Source: Lepus europaeus (taxonomy: Eukaryota > Chordata > Mammalia > Lagomorpha > Leporidae). From it: a stretch of 64,000 nt of DNA. The stretch's first letter is position 1, and each line of letters opens with the position of its first letter. Of this stretch, positions 1-12,055 are shown in pieces. A program made the position numbers and the translations under genes. The stretch lies in contig NC_084835.1 of assembly GCF_033115175.1 (NCBI RefSeq), positions 32,259,858-32,323,857 on the forward strand, given 5' to 3'. The notes below the pieces were generated by a model. That model worked only from the letters and a program-made list of their open reading frames with translations, was not told where the DNA came from and made no database searches.

Positions 1-77
1 GATTGTACTAATTTAGATGTGCTTTTGATGTTTTCACAACCAAGAGTGTTGTTTTTTGTTTGTTTGTTCGTTTTTTG

Positions 78-390
78 TAAAGGTTTATTTCTTTGAAAGG
101 CAAAGTTACAGAGAGGCACAGGCAGAGAGAGAGGTCTTCCATGTGCTGGTTCACTCCCCAGATGGCTACAACGGCCAGAACTGGGCTGATCCAAAGCCAG
201 GAGCCAGGAGCTTCTTCTGGGTCTCCCACGCGGGTGCCAGGGCCCAAGGACTTGGGCCATCTTCTGCTTTCCCGGGGCCGTAGCAGAGAGCTGGATCAGA
301 ACCGGAGCAGCCGAGACTTGAACTGGCTCCCATATGGATGTTGAAGTGCACGTGGTGGCTTATACCCAGTATGCTACGACACCGGCCCCT
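78..390 (-). repeat. CSINE (lagomorph C-repeat), antisense
   Basis: Tail is the TTTATTTCTTTGAAAGGC segment at the left, followed by a GA-rich stretch and the conserved 'CCCAAGGACTTGGGCCATC' core near 243. The tRNA-like head, ending ACACCGGCCCC, is at the right. Full length and moderately diverged. Confidence 0.9.
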
Positions 391-447
391 CAGAGTGTTT
401 TTTGACAAGTTGAGGCACGATCCTTTAGATTGTAAAATTGCATCTTA

Positions 448-806
448 TTTTTTTAATGTTTATTTTCTTCTACTTAAAAAGTAGAGTCACAACAAATACT
501 CAGAGGGTAAGGGTGGGAGGTAGGGAGGGAACGAGAGAGGGGGAGAGAGATCGATCTTCGATCCACTGGTTCACTCCCCAAATGCTCATAGTAGCCAGGG
601 CTGGATCAGGCCAAAAGCCAGGATCCAGGACCTCCATCTGGGTCTCCCATGTGGGTGGCAGTTGAGTCACCACCTACTGCCTTCCCAGTTACATTAGCAT
701 GCAGCTGGATTAGAAATGGAGCAGCTGGGACTTAAACCAGCTACTGTGATATGAGATGTGGGTATCCCACATAGTGACTTCACTGCTGAACCATTCTCCT
801 GCCCCG
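448..806 (-). repeat. CSINE, antisense, diverged
   Basis: Degenerate copy with the tail motif near 450, a GGGAGAGAGAG tract near 540, the 'CACTCCCCAAATG' core and a head ending TCCTGCCCCG. It is older than its neighbours, judged by substitutions in the core. Confidence 0.8.
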
Positions 807-1238
807 AACTAATTCTTAGAGCTTGAATAGACATGTTTTCTATTTATCTGTTCTTTAACCAGAGAGTACATTATCTTGATTCTGGTAGTGTTTATAGAAA
901 GTCTTCTGTTGTCCAATTTTATTTCCTTCAAGATGGTGTTTCTTTTGCCTCTCCACATAAACTTCAGAATCAGTTTGCCAATATCCACAGAAGAAGTTGA
1001 GTTTTGATTGGGATTGCATTGAGTCTATAGATCAAGTTGGGTTGAACTGACATCTTGACAGTACCAACTCAAGATCCATTTGTTTAGATCTTTGATTTCT
1101 TTTAACAGATTTTGTAGTTTACCTCACTGAGACCTTGTACTAACTCTTTTTTAAGTTTAGGAATGAAAAGTTTATTGTTTTGAAATTAAAAAATAAACAG
1201 ACATATAAGAATCTTACATATTAATAAGGTACTACATT
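807..1238 (-). repeat. L1 ORF2 remnant, antisense
   Basis: AT-rich stretch whose wording (GATTGGGATTGCATTGAGTCTATAG and what follows, split by substitutions) matches the reverse complement of the 3' half of mammalian L1 ORF2. No open frame remains. The class is clear; the exact subfamily is not. Confidence 0.65.
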
Positions 1239-1239
1239 T

Positions 1240-1543
1240 TTTTTTTAAGATTTATTTATTTGAAAGTCAGAATTAGAGAGAGAGAGAAAGGTCTTCCATC
1301 CGTTGGTTTACTCCCCAGATGGGCGCAACGGTCGGAGCTATGTCGATCCGGAGCCAGGAACTTCTTGCAGGTCTCCCACATGGGTTCAGGGGCCCAAGGA
1401 CTTGGGCCATGTTCTACTGCTTTCCCAGGCCATAGCAGAGAGCTGGATCGGAAATGGAGCAGCTGGGTCTCGAACCGGTGCCCATATGGGATGCCGGCGC
1501 TTCAGGCCAGGGCGTTAACTTGCTACGCCACAGCTCTGGCCCC
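1240..1543 (-). repeat. CSINE, antisense
   Basis: Begins with poly-T then AAGATTTATTTATTTGAAAG, has the GAGAGAGAG tract, the core near 1390 and a head ending GCTCTGGCCCC. Well preserved, with tRNA-like box remnants near 1470-1530. Confidence 0.92.
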
Positions 1544-2264
1544 TACATGGTGTTTTGATGTGTACATACATTGCATAATGTTCCATTAGGGTAAACATAT
1601 CCATCTCCTTCAAGGTTTGGGAGTTCTTAGGGTGAATATTTTTAAGGCAGAACCCATTGTCCCTTCCCTTGAGCTCAGAGCCACTGGTTGTCACAATGGC
1701 CACCCTGAGCTTCTGCCTCAGAGTCTGACTCTGATGAAGCCACCTGTTGTGTGAGGTGACAGCTGCCACCTCTCCTCCCCAGGGATGGAGAGCATCCGAC
1801 CGGGAAATCCTTCCTTTAACGTGCTGGGATTTGTTCCTTTCTAGGGGCCCACTTACATCACTCTGGTGTTGAGTTCTCAGCCAAAGGGCTACCCACCAGG
1901 GTCTTCTCACCCCACCGTTCATTCAGCCCCTCAGGTCTCAGGCCCAGAAAGCTGCTTCCTAGAACCCAAGCTGAGGCCTTGGGTGAGAAACCCCTGCCCC
2001 AGGTTGGGAGCAGAAGGCAGTCTTCCTCTCCACACCTGGGCTTGGTGGGTTGGGGATTTGATTCACCTTAAAAACTTGCAAAGTGGTTTACAGAGGAATA
2101 GATAAGTCCAGTTATGCTTTAAGCACTTAGAACCCCTGTTTGCACAGAGAATTTAAAAACTGGTAACTTTGTACCTACTGTCCCAGCTGAGCCCTGATCC
2201 TATCTTCTACCCAGAGTTGTTGCTGTTTTTAATGCTGTGTGTATGTTTTGGTCATTTTTCTGCA
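1544..2264. other. Unassigned non-coding stretch
   Basis: About 720 bases with no recognisable repeat and no frame with conserved protein features. The short open frames here look like chance. Confidence 0.5.
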
Positions 2265-2551
2265 GCTTTTTTTTTTTAAGATTTATTTATGTGTTTAAAA
2301 GTCAGAATTAGGGAGATAGAGAGCATGAGAGAACGAGCAAGCGAGCGCGCTTCCATCTGCTTGTTCACTCCCCAGATGGCCGCCAAGGCCAGGACTAATC
2401 CAGGCTGAACCCAGGAGCCAGGAGCATCACCCACATCTCCCATGTGGGTGGCAGGGGCCCAATCAGTTGGGCCATGTTCTGTGCTTTTCCCAGGTTGGGA
2501 TGCTGGCATTGCAGGTGGCAACTTGACCCGCTACCTCACAGCACTGGCCTG
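2265..2551 (-). repeat. CSINE, antisense
   Basis: Poly-T plus AAGATTTATTTATGTG tail, GA-rich tract with CG-rich decay (GAGCGCGC near 2343), core near 2455 and head ending CAGCACTGGCC. Slightly shortened in the core. Confidence 0.88.
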
Positions 2552-2837
2552 GCAGCTTGTTGTTCAAACTCTACAAAATGTCTTAGAGATATTTCTGTGT
2601 CAAGACACATAGATCTACTTCACTGCCTGGATCTACTTAAAGTAGATAGCAATATGATGTCTCATCGTGTTGCTTTTCTGAAACCAGTCTGCTTTAGCTG
2701 GACATTTAAGTTCCTTCCAGTTTTTCACTATTAAAATGATTCTGCTCTGAGCATCCTTGTGCATCCAGGGCAGATTCGGTGAAGTGAAATGCCAGACTGA
2801 GAAGTACTGTGTTTCATTCATTCACTTTTTCTAGTCT
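2552..2837 (-). repeat. L1M 3' remnant, antisense (part 1)
   Basis: Contains the GGACATTTAAGTTCCTTCCAG wording followed by an ATGATTCTGCTCTGAGCATCC-like phrase, typical of old L1M elements read on the opposite strand. It is split from its continuation (from 3529) by two CSINEs. Confidence 0.6.
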
Positions 2838-3158
2838 TTTTTTTTTTTTTAAGTATTATTTATTTGTTTGAAAGGCAGAGTGACAGAAGGAGAGACAGAA
2901 ACAGAGAGAGAGAGAGAGAGAGAGAGCGAGAGCGCGTGCGCGCGCTTCCATCCACTGGTTTACTCCCCAAAAGCCTATAACTGCTAGGGCTGGGCCAGAC
3001 CAAAGCCTGGAGCCCAGAACTCAATCCATGTTTCCATGTGGGCAGCACGAATCGGAGTACTTGAGCCACGTACTTGCTGCCTCCCAGGCAGGTGTTCTGC
3101 TATGGAATGCGGACATTCTAAGCAGTGTCTTAACAGTTGTGCCAAATGTCTGCCCCTG
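2838..3158 (-). repeat. CSINE, antisense
   Basis: Poly-T tail, then a long GAGAGA tract near 2905 ending in GCGCGCGC, core, and head ending TCTGCCCCTG. Inserted in L1M sequence. Confidence 0.85.
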
Positions 3159-3163
3159 TGAGG

Positions 3164-3528
3164 TTTTTTTTTTTTTTTTTTTTGGCTTTTTTTTTTTTTT
3201 TTACAGGCAGAGTGGACAGTGAGAGAGAGAGACAGAGAGAAAGGTCTTCCTTTGTCGTTGGTTCACCCTCCAATGGCCGCCGCGGTAGCGCGCTGCAGCT
3301 GGTGCACCGCGCTGATCCGAAGCCAGGAGCCAGGTGCTTCTCCTGGTCTCCCATGGGGTGCAGGGCCCAAGGACTTGGGCCATCCTCCACTGTACTCCTG
3401 GGCCACAGCAGAGAGCTGGACTAGAAGAGGAGCAATTGGGACAGAACCCGGTGCCCCAGCTGGGACTAGAACCCGGTGTGCCGGCGCCGCAGGCGGAAGA
3501 TTAGCCTATGGAGCCATGGCGCCGGCCT
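3164..3528 (-). repeat. CSINE, young GGCCGGCGCC type, antisense
   Basis: Two long poly-T runs at the left, ACAGGCAGAGTGGACAGTGAG, the CGCCGCGGTAGCGCGC segment near 3276, and head ending GGCGCCGGCC at 3528. High CpG content and good match to the other young copies (17.5, 18.3, 43.5 kb) point to recent insertion. Confidence 0.95.
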
Positions 3529-3665
3529 GTGAGTTTTAAATGATAGCAAAATGCTGCCAGATTACCCTTATCTCCACTTCACATACTGGCCATCAGCGTC
3601 TGAGCTGCTTGGATTGTCTGCACCCTCACTAACGCTGGGTGCTGCAAGGCTAATTTGGTCTACCG
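3529..3665 (-). repeat. L1M 3' remnant, antisense (part 2)
   Basis: Wording such as TGCTGCCAGATTACCC and GCACCCTCACTAACGCTGGG is that of the reverse complement of an old L1M 3' region, in the order expected after the piece ending at 2837. Confidence 0.55.
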
Positions 3666-3873
3666 CAGACTGATGTAAGGCGTCAGACGGAGAAGAGTAG
3701 CGGCCCTGCTGGGGGCAGTGTTGGATGGAAGTGCCAGGAAGCGGCCTCTGGGTGCTGTTGGTGCCCTGTTTCTGGAGCTGAGTGGTGGTCACACCGGTGT
3801 CTGCGGTTTCTCAAAATCTCTTCAGTGGTACGGTCATGACAGGGGCGTGCTTCCGTGTGTGCATAGAACTGCC

Positions 3874-4012
3874 TGAATTTCAGAAAGTTCATGGAAAACG
3901 TGGACCATGAAGGAACCATGCATACATTTCGAAAGGCGTTTTGTTTTGTTTTGGCACCAAAATAGGCCACTTGTGTTTTGATTGCATTTTCCATGAGCTT
4001 CCTGAGATACCC
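3874..4012. mobile_element. MITE-like DNA-transposon relic, copy 1
   Basis: Ends are imperfect inverted repeats: TTTCAGAAAGTTCATGGAAAA at the left, and at the right the reverse complement of CTCAGGAAGCTCATGGAAAA. About 140 bp with an AT-rich interior. The same family recurs at 16731, 38354 and partly at 19351. No transposase is encoded. Confidence 0.6.
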
Positions 4013-5290
4013 GAATGGCATGTTCTGCAGGAAGATGTTGGACTCTCCCTCCCTGGCAGTCCAGCGGGGGCCACAGCCGCATCTGTGATGATCATGTGTT
4101 GCAGGCCGAGCCCTCTTTTGCTGACCACTGGCCTTCTGGCTTTCTTTCCTCACCAGAGTTTGTTCCAGGGCTTGTGAGAGCGCTGTGCCTGACACAGGAG
4201 ACCGGTTCACAAAGCGGAGAGGGGCTCCGTGCCTAGACTAACGAACCGCTCCAACCGCGTTCCCGTAAAAGAGCATGTGGAAGAGACGTGGGATTTTCAG
4301 ATTGATTTCCGCAGGGTTCTCCACTCCTCTCTGCACTCTCCCCTGGGGGAGACCTCGTGGATCTCAGCCCCCGAACCCATCAGAAGCAGCAGTTCTGTTG
4401 GGTGAGCCCCTGGCCATCAGTGTCCTTGCTACAGAGGGAGGGCTGGATTGAGGCCTCGGCACCCAGCATGGCCTGGGAACCCCGTGGTGGCCCCTGGCCA
4501 CATGCTTGGAACCTGATTATTTTCATCTCATCAAGGACAGGGTCTCGCCTGGCTTAGAACTGAGGCTGCCGCTCCTTGGCAGGCACTGGACACGAACTCC
4601 CAGGTCCCAGGTTGGCCCTAGTGGGGCTCTTGTGCCACAGGAGGGGCCCAACCCGGATTTCCCCCCCGAACTCCGTGGGGCAGAGGCGGGCCTGTCCGCA
4701 GACGTTTTGTGGGTGTGCACAGGTGTCAGTGCACACCTTACCCACATCTTCTGTACAACCACTCCCTCCCAGGGCGTAAGTCCTAGTCAGAGGGAAGTCC
4801 TGGGTCAGTGGCTGGCGGGTTTCAAGTGGCACAGGCTTTGGCATTTGTGCAATCTCATTTTAAACCTCTCAAGAGCACTGGGCTTTTCAGAGAATGTTCT
4901 GGTAAATCCTTCTGAAAAGATCCCTCAAGTCATGCTAATAATCACTCCTGGAATGTCCTTGCTGGGTGGGTTTGGAATTTTGGAGAAAACAGATTTTGTT
5001 TTTCTTTAAGCAGATCTGGTTTCTAAAGTTTCCGCGGTGTGGGGTACAGATGGGCCAAGGCTTGGCAAGGGGGCCCCTGGAGTGCAAGGAACCAGATCCT
5101 CTCTAGTCCTGGCTCAGGAGGGCAAAAACCCCGCCTTCCCAGGGAGCCGATTTTGCAGGAAGCAGAGATTGGAGAGCCTATGAAATAACACACCCAGAGC
5201 TCCTGGGCCTGGGGCTAGGGGCAGGGAAGGGGGACGAGAGGAGCCATCCCGAAGGCTCTCGCCAACAACGGGACAAAGGCGGTTCTCAGT
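4013..5290. other. Unassigned non-coding stretch
   Basis: About 1.3 kb of moderately GC-rich sequence with no repeat I recognise and no convincing exon. Open frames near 4506-5009 lack any familiar motif. Confidence 0.5.
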
Positions 5291-6230
5291 AGTTGAAATC
5301 CAAGCGGCCCACAAACGTAAGGCAATGCCTGGCCTCGCCCGAAACCAGAGAAAACGCTCACCCCAGCAACAATGGAGCACTGTGTTACCTTTCGCCTATC
5401 AGATCGGCAAAACTGAAAACACACTGAGAACCAGTGCTGGCGAGGGTGTGGGGAAATGGACTGTGTGGTGTGCTCCTGGGGCGGCAGTGCGGAGAGCACA
5501 GCCATGCTGCCATGAGACGTGGTCGGAAGCCCCAAAGGCCGAGGCTCCCCCCCCCCCCCCGTCTGTGCTGTGCTGGGTGTGTAAGGCCGAGGCTCCCCCC
5601 ACCCCCCCCCGTCTGTGCTGTGCTGGGTGTGTAAGGCCGAGGCTCCCCCCCCCCCCCCCCCCCGTCTGTGCTGTGCTGGGTGTTTATTCCAGAGTTTGAA
5701 GGAAGTGATGAATTGTGCACACAAAGATGTGTTGTCAGGAATGTGCATTCGTCAGCATTGTCCTAATTAATAAAAATAGGAGTGATAGGTAGCTGTCTAG
5801 TATTGGGGGATTGGTAAAATACTGCATTGTCTCCACACAGTGTAACAATGTGTGGCTAAAACAGAAGCTGTAGACCTAGGTTTATGGATGTGGAAGATGT
5901 ACGTTATCCACACTGTGAAAAATAAGTGGGAAAAAAGGTTACAGAATTATGTGTATATGGTATGACTCGTGTAGTGTTATATATTTAGTGTCACATTTAT
6001 ATATAGTTATATGTGTGGATATGTTTATAGTACTACATAAATCATACATAGGAATGTTTGTGTAGAAAGGTGTATGTATGTGTAATTTTGTGTGTTGTGT
6101 GAATTTATGTGAAAAATGTCTGGCAGGATAGTCAGTGTCCTCAGTGGTTACACTCAAGTGGTAGGGAATTTCATTCATTCATTATTCATTTATTCATTCA
6201 TTCATATTTGTAGTTCTTGGTATTTCTTGA
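5291..6230 (+). repeat. L1M ORF2 end / 3' UTR remnant
   Basis: The phrase CAGTGCTGGCGAGGGTGTGG near 5431 and the later GGGGGATTGGTAAAATACTG are hallmarks of the C-terminal ORF2 and 3' UTR of old L1M elements in sense orientation. It is interrupted by a three-copy C-rich minisatellite at 5535-5682 and decays into AT-rich sequence. Confidence 0.65.
5535..5682. repeat. C-rich minisatellite, 3 units of 48-50 bp
   Basis: Three tandem units at 5535, 5583 and 5633. Each starts AAGGCCGAGGCTC, runs through a homopolymer of roughly 14-18 C (one interrupted by A), and ends GTCTGTGCTGTGCTGGGTGT. Units differ almost only in C-run length. Confidence 0.9.
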
Positions 6231-6232
6231 AT

Positions 6233-6549
6233 TTTTAAAATTTATTTTCATTTTATTTGAAAGGTAGGGAGAATGAGAGAGAGATTTCGAGATTTAGAGA
6301 GAGTTAGAATCTTTGACTAATTCATTCCCCAACTGGCTGCCACCCTGGGCCAGGCTGAAGCCAGGAGTGAGAACACAATCTGTGTATGCACAGGGACCCG
6401 AGGACTGAGCCACTGTCTGCTGCCTCCTGCGGTGCCTATCAGCAGACAGTGACTCAGTAGCAGAGTAGCGGGGCCTCGGAACTGGGCACTCTGAGGGGAC
6501 GTGGGCGTTCCAGCCGCAACTTCGTTGTTGTGCCACCGTACCCATCCCT
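6233..6549 (-). repeat. CSINE, antisense, old
   Basis: Tail TTTATTTGAAAGGTAGGGAG near 6256, GAGAGAGAG tract, degraded core (CCAGGCTGAAGCCAGGAG near 6350) and head near 6530. A 24-base poly-T tract follows at about 6566. Confidence 0.75.
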
Positions 6550-6847
6550 CCGTTAGGTTTTTACTGTTTTTTTTTTTTTTTTTTTTTTCCCCTTGTCACT
6601 TTATAATCAGAAAAATAGCAAGAGCTCCAGGGAAAAGGAAGCTGAGAACTCTGCCCCAGCTGCATTAGCCAGGCCGTCGGCAATGCTTCCCTCCTACCCA
6701 GGTGGTTCCTGGCTCCTGTGCATGTTAGAAGCCCCCTTTTCCCCAGGTTTATCTTTAGTGACAATAACGAGAAGACAGTGATGTCCAGTTAGTGAGTACC
6801 TACCAGGTCCAGGCCTTCGCTGAGTACCTGATGTGCATTTTATTTTA

Positions 6848-7164
6848 TTTTTTTTTTAAGATTCATTCATTCGTTTGAGAGTTACAGAAAGAGAGAGACA
6901 GGAGGAGACATTCCTTCTGATTCCCTGCCCAAATGGCCCCCAAAGCGGGCGTGAGGCCAGGCCGAATTCCAGCCTATAATTCCATCCAGGTCTCCTGTGT
7001 GGGCGGCAGGGACCCAAGCACTCGGGCCATCTTCCTCTGCCTTCCCCGGTACGTTAGCAAAGAGTTGGATTGGAAGTGGAGCACCCAGGACTTGAACCAG
7101 TGCTCATACAGGATGCTGGTGTCAGAGGCAGAGGCTTAACCCATTATGCTGCAGCGCCAGCCCT
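6848..7164 (-). repeat. CSINE, antisense
   Basis: Poly-T then AAGATTCATTCATTCG tail, the 'GACCCAAGCACTCGGGCCATC' core near 7010, and head ending CAGCGCCAGCCC. Confidence 0.88.
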
Positions 7165-7849
7165 GTGCCACAGCCTGACTGAGCTGTGGTCCTCACCTTT
7201 GGATTTCCTAGAAGCAGAGTCTGAGCTAGGACTTTGTGCCGGAGATCACCTGAGGGAGGGCTCTCAGGTGAATCTGAGAGGTGGGAGCCAGGGAGCAGGA
7301 TGGGGCAGGAGAGGAAGGGAAGGGCAGGTTGCCCTCTGGCCTCAGCTGGGTCCCATGGGCAGTCTGGAGTTGATGGGGTGCTATGGCATCCTCCCAGGTG
7401 GAGGCAAGGGGCTGGGCTTTGATTCCTCCCTGTCAGTTGGTCATTGGCTGTAGCACAATGGGAAGTGGTAACCAGTCCCATGCTATTGTCCCGAAAAGGG
7501 TGCCGCTGTGAGAGCCGACACTCCTGGCAACTGGGGAATAGAGGTACTGGATCAAAAGGGTGCGGGTGGAGCACCAGCCTCCTGCCACTGACATCTCCCT
7601 CTTACAGACGGGGGAACTGCGCCAGAGAGGTTAAGTAAGCTGCCCAAGTTCGTCCCACTAAACGAGACACGAGTTCTGAGTTCAGGTCTGAAGCCTGTGA
7701 GCCCTGATGCTGGACCGCCTGACAATTCACAGAAGGGAAAGAGGGTGGGGCTGTGAGAAGAGGCCCTCCCAGTGCCCCCTACCTCCCACCCAGAGCTCCA
7801 CCTGCTCTCTGGCCGCACATTAGCACCTCTGCTAAAAAGCACTTTCTGC
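7165..7849. other. Non-coding stretch with a MIR core near 7595-7700
   Basis: Mostly unassigned. The phrase CAGAGAGGTTAAGTAAGCTGCC near 7623 (split here by context) is the reverse-oriented MIR core. No exon evidence. Confidence 0.55.
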
Positions 7850-8124
7850 TTTTTTTTTTTTAAATTTTATTTATTTGAAAGGCAGAAAGACAGAGGGAGA
7901 GAGAGATGCGGAAACAAAGAGATCTTTCATCTGCTGGTTTACTCCTCAAATGGCCTCAACATGTGGCCAGAAGCCAGGAGCCAAGAACTCTACCCAGGTC
8001 TCCCCGGCATGTGGCAGGGGCTCAGCCCTTGGACCATTGTCCACTGCCTTCACAGGTGCATTATCAGGGAGCTGGATTGGAAGTGGAGAAGCTGGGACTC
8101 GAAGCAGCCATAGCGCTGGCCCCA
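7850..8124 (-). repeat. CSINE, antisense
   Basis: Poly-T plus TTTATTTATTTGAAAGGCAG, GA-rich tract, core and a shortened head ending TAGCGCTGGCCCC. Confidence 0.88.
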
Positions 8125-8350
8125 TCAGCTTGGGGTTCTGAAGGAAGGAGGGAGCCACAAAAAGCCTTTGTCTTTTGCAGAGGTCTCTGAAGGGTATGAT
8201 GTTGGTAGAGCTGGTTGCTAGGAGACATCACTCAAGAAAGGTTTCTTTGGAAAATGAGCTTAGACCCTGCCCACTTCCAACGTTATTGTACCCGAGAGAG
8301 TAATAAATGAAAATAGGGAATTATAAAAATAAATAAAAATTATGAAAATA

Positions 8351-8640
8351 AAAGGGTGCAGACGCAGGAGAATCAGTTAACAGACAGAAAGCACCGAGCA
8401 TGGGCCTGGCACAGCGCAGGTGCCCAGTAAATCATCACAGCTGGAAGCCATCGTGATGTTTAATTTTCTGCACTCATTTTTCTAGAAGTTCAAGGATTGT
8501 GGGTTACTTGGATGAACAGGAAATGAACTTGTTTAAATAATTAGGGGAGGAATTGACTTATCCAGGGCCACACAGCGAGGCAGCTGGAGAGCTGGAGCCT
8601 CAGAGCCCCTTCCTTATCCTTGTACATCTCAGACTGGGTC
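8351..8640. repeat. Duplicated block, copy 1 (partner 12355-12660)
   Basis: Collinear with 12355-12660: shared order GGAGAATCAG, AGACAGAAAGCACC, GGGCCTGGCACAGC, CAGTAAATCATC, TTTAATTTTCTGCA, AACAGGAAATGAA, AATAATTA, GGAGGAATTGAC, CCAGGGCCACA. Estimated by eye at about 80% identity with small indels. It contains MIR-like words at both ends, but the unique middle is also shared. Confidence 0.75.
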
Positions 8641-11600
8641 CCCGCAAGTGTATACAGCTGATCCTGCTCCTACTCCAACGGCTTCTGCCAGGCCCCAGCT
8701 CAGAGAGTCTCCTGGGCTGCAAACAGTTCCTGTGCTGGGCAACCACACCCTGGGGAGAAAGGGCTCTTTGAGAAGAACTGCTAGCCTACCCATCATGTAA
8801 ATAGGGAAACTGAGGCACAGAGAGTTGAGGGACTCAAGCGGTGAGGTAGAGGCAGAGTCGTGATCCATTTCTCTCACTGCCGCATGTGCACACCTCCCTG
8901 ACTCTCTGGGCTTAATGGTCACTCAGCAGGGACTCAGTATGGGAGGGCTCGGTGCACCTTGCTTTGTGAACCCTGGTGTTGCAAAGCCTTGGGCGATGCT
9001 CTGCTCGGATGTAGACAGGCAGCTGGCATTCATCGGGCTCCTGTTATGCCTGGTCTGCCCACTCTGGCTGCTGGGCCGTCTTGGAGTCAGTTTGCACTTC
9101 TTGACTGAGGGTCACATTTTCCTGTTTGTTTTGTGTGTCTAGTAGATTTTATTGCATACTGCATTGTGTGTGTGTGTGTGTGATGTAGAGACTCTAGATG
9201 CTGTTATCTTCTGAAGAATGTTAGTTTGTTTAAAAAAATTAAATAGAATTACTTGCTGTTACCTTTGAAATCCCACAAGCTTGCTTTTATACTTTGTCAG
9301 TCGAAGCTATTTCCAAGGTCTTTCTAACTTGGGAAGACCTCCCCCCCACCCCACCTCCACTCTGCCCCAAGCTCTGTCTTCTTGGCGATCTGGATGGATT
9401 TGGTCTTAGGCTTTGTTAGGGCAGGTCTGTAGTAGCCCTCACCGTAGTGCGTGCTCCTGATTCCTCGGGCGCCACCAGCAGTTGTCTGGCCCCATGCCCG
9501 GGATGCAGGCTCTCCAGTGCCTCCTAGCCCAGCCTGAGCTTGCTGTCTCATTTCACACTCAACCCCACAACAGTGGCTCCCTAGCAAGTCTAAGATAGCC
9601 TCGCCCAATGCACACACACTCCTGCCTTGAGCAAGGACTTAGGGATCGTGGGAGACTCCCACCCAGTGTTTGGGGGCCACCGGTCCTTGCAGCTCCTCTC
9701 TCTTCGGTACCCTGTCCCATAGACTCCCTCTCCTTCAGTTGTTCCAAACTCCGAGCTTGCCTCAGGTGCTCAGCGGGACTCCTGTGCTCTGTTTGCCCTC
9801 TTGTCCTGTGCCCTGCTTGGGAAGTTGTCCCAGGGTGAGAGCCGGTGACCAGGGCTTACCTGGTGCATCTCCCTTCCCTCGGAGGTCATAGCATGCTGTC
9901 CACTGCCTGCTGGCCACTGTGCGACAGCAGGTATCTCTTAGTTTGTCATGTGTCATGCTGTTTTTGATGGATGGTAGGAGCAGTCTGGTACCATGGTCTC
10001 TGACACAGCAGGAAGTGGAAGTCCAGCTCAGAGCTAGCCATCTTTTCTTTTTATTTCTAATCTTGGCATGCTCACAAGGACCCCGAGGGAGCAGGGTTCA
10101 TGTCCACATTCACCAAGCACACTGGGGCTCAGCGGGGGCCCGGGAACTTGCCTGAATGGCCCGTGCTAGAGCCAGCAGCCAAGTTCCCTCAGCTTCACAG
10201 CCCAGGCTTTGTCTTTGTGTTGCCGGGATTTTAGAAGAAAAGCTGAAGTCCAAACTACGAACACTGTCACCATCACCGACAGAGCCGTGTTTTCTGATCC
10301 CTTCTGCGACCATCTGCCACGGGCCCCTGCTCTGGGTGCCATCACGCGGTCGATCTTGTAGTTACCTCCCCTGTGACTTCTGTTGTATTCTTCTCTGAAC
10401 ACATTTTCTGTCTCACTCCCTTGCTGCATGGCCTTGGGTGCCCAGGACCTGTGGTGACACTCCCCAAGGCACAGCTTTGAGGCAAGACCTTGGGGGCTGC
10501 CCTGGCCCTGAGCCCATCCCTTGGAGATGCACAGTTGGAAGTGGGAGCACATGGAGGCCTGCTCAACAGAGCCGAACCCAGGCTCTCGGACCTGCCGCTC
10601 TCGGCTCTGCTAACGTTTATTCAAGTCTTGAGGGGGCACGCTAGACGATGTCGGACCTCAGAGTCAAGGTCAAACTTTCCCGTCTGCGTTCTGGTTCTTC
10701 TGTGTTTTGGGATGCTCTTTCAAATTCTGTTTCCCACAACTCTTTGTCCATAAGCCAAGGCCACCCCCTGTGTACCCGTTTGGCCGTGCAGCGTTCACTG
10801 TCCTAGCTGTCAGAAAGGTGTAACCTTGCAACTGTTGAGAAGTTTCCATGACGGTGACTGGGGCAGGAATGGAAAGTGAAGCCATGAGGACGAGAGGGAG
10901 TAGGTCGTCCAGCCTTCATTTAACACCCTGGATCCAGCCTTGCCTGCAGACGTCATTTCTAGTCACTGAGACACTAGAGCCAGAGAATGTTTGTTTCATT
11001 CCCCTTAGTCCAGGGCTGCTGTAACCCAAAGGGTGCACGTGGCTGGTGCGTTTTCCCCAACCTCCTGCTATGTCTTCTGTGACTGAGTGCTGTGTCCACT
11101 TCTCGCTCTCTTCTTGGCACAACGTATACTAATGGTTGGACTCAAGACTGACCCTTGACTGTCATGAGCCACTGTCCCATGGAGGCCACTTTCTGTGGCC
11201 CAGGTTATGACTGGGTGCTTCTTATACAGAATGAACTTTGAGTTGGCAGCCTGCAGTGGTGGTTTCTCCCTGGGGGTGAGGTGAGGAGAGGGTCGGGCTG
11301 TGGTAGGGAGAGCAGGGTGTGGTGGACAGGCACTGGCAGAACCTTCCCTGGCCCCCGCCTGCTGTGGCTCACACCTTGGTGTGGTCCCTGCCCTCTGAGT
11401 GTGGGCGGGCCCTCTTCTGACAACACAGTAAGGCTGAGGTGGTGGCGTGGCATCCTTTGATTGTGTACATTTGCACTCTCACCTGTGTAGGTCCATTTAC
11501 ATGAGTGTGTGTAGCACACACTAGCCAGAGAATCTCCTGGCAGGGTCGCTGAGCTAAGCAGCTATGTGGAGGGAGCCGCCAAGGCAAGGAACTTTGCGCA

Positions 11601-12055
11601 GCCCTGAAGGTCGTAGCACAGACTTCAGTGAATAGCCAGCAAACATCCAGGACCCTCAGTGCTCTACCCACAAGGCAGTAAATTCTGCCAACAAGCGGAC
11701 TGAGCTTGGAAGAGGAGCTGTCCTCTGTCGAGCCTCCGGATGAGAATGTGGCCTGTCTGGGTGTTGACTATAGTCTTGGGAGACTGGGCAGCTGACCCAG
11801 CTGAGCTGGGCCTGGACTCTAGCCCACGGAAGCGGTGCTAAATGTGTGTTGCAATAGCCCTTAACCTTGTGGGAGTGTGCTATGCAGCGCTAGCAAAGCA
11901 GCATGGTGGGCTTGGGAAAGTGAAAGACCATGGCTTTATTCCCGCCCCTCCCCCAGCCTTGAGGCCTCACGTGGATCACAGCCCTCTGAGCCCTTGTCTT
12001 CTCATCTATAAACGGGTGCGGGGATGAGTGGAGTGGTCAAGTTGATGCATTCTAG
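8641..12055. other. Unassigned non-coding stretch with MIR pieces and a TG microsatellite
   Basis: Holds a reverse MIR core near 8795-8870 (GGGAAACTGAGGCACAGAG), a short TG microsatellite at about 9164-9182 and a forward MIR piece near 11930-12020. No recognisable exon or RNA gene was seen. Confidence 0.5.

Noticed and set aside
3683..4210. 175-codon minus-strand frame resembling a transposase at first sight
   Set aside because: Its middle is the MITE-like relic read through. No catalytic triad or DNA-binding motif is present.
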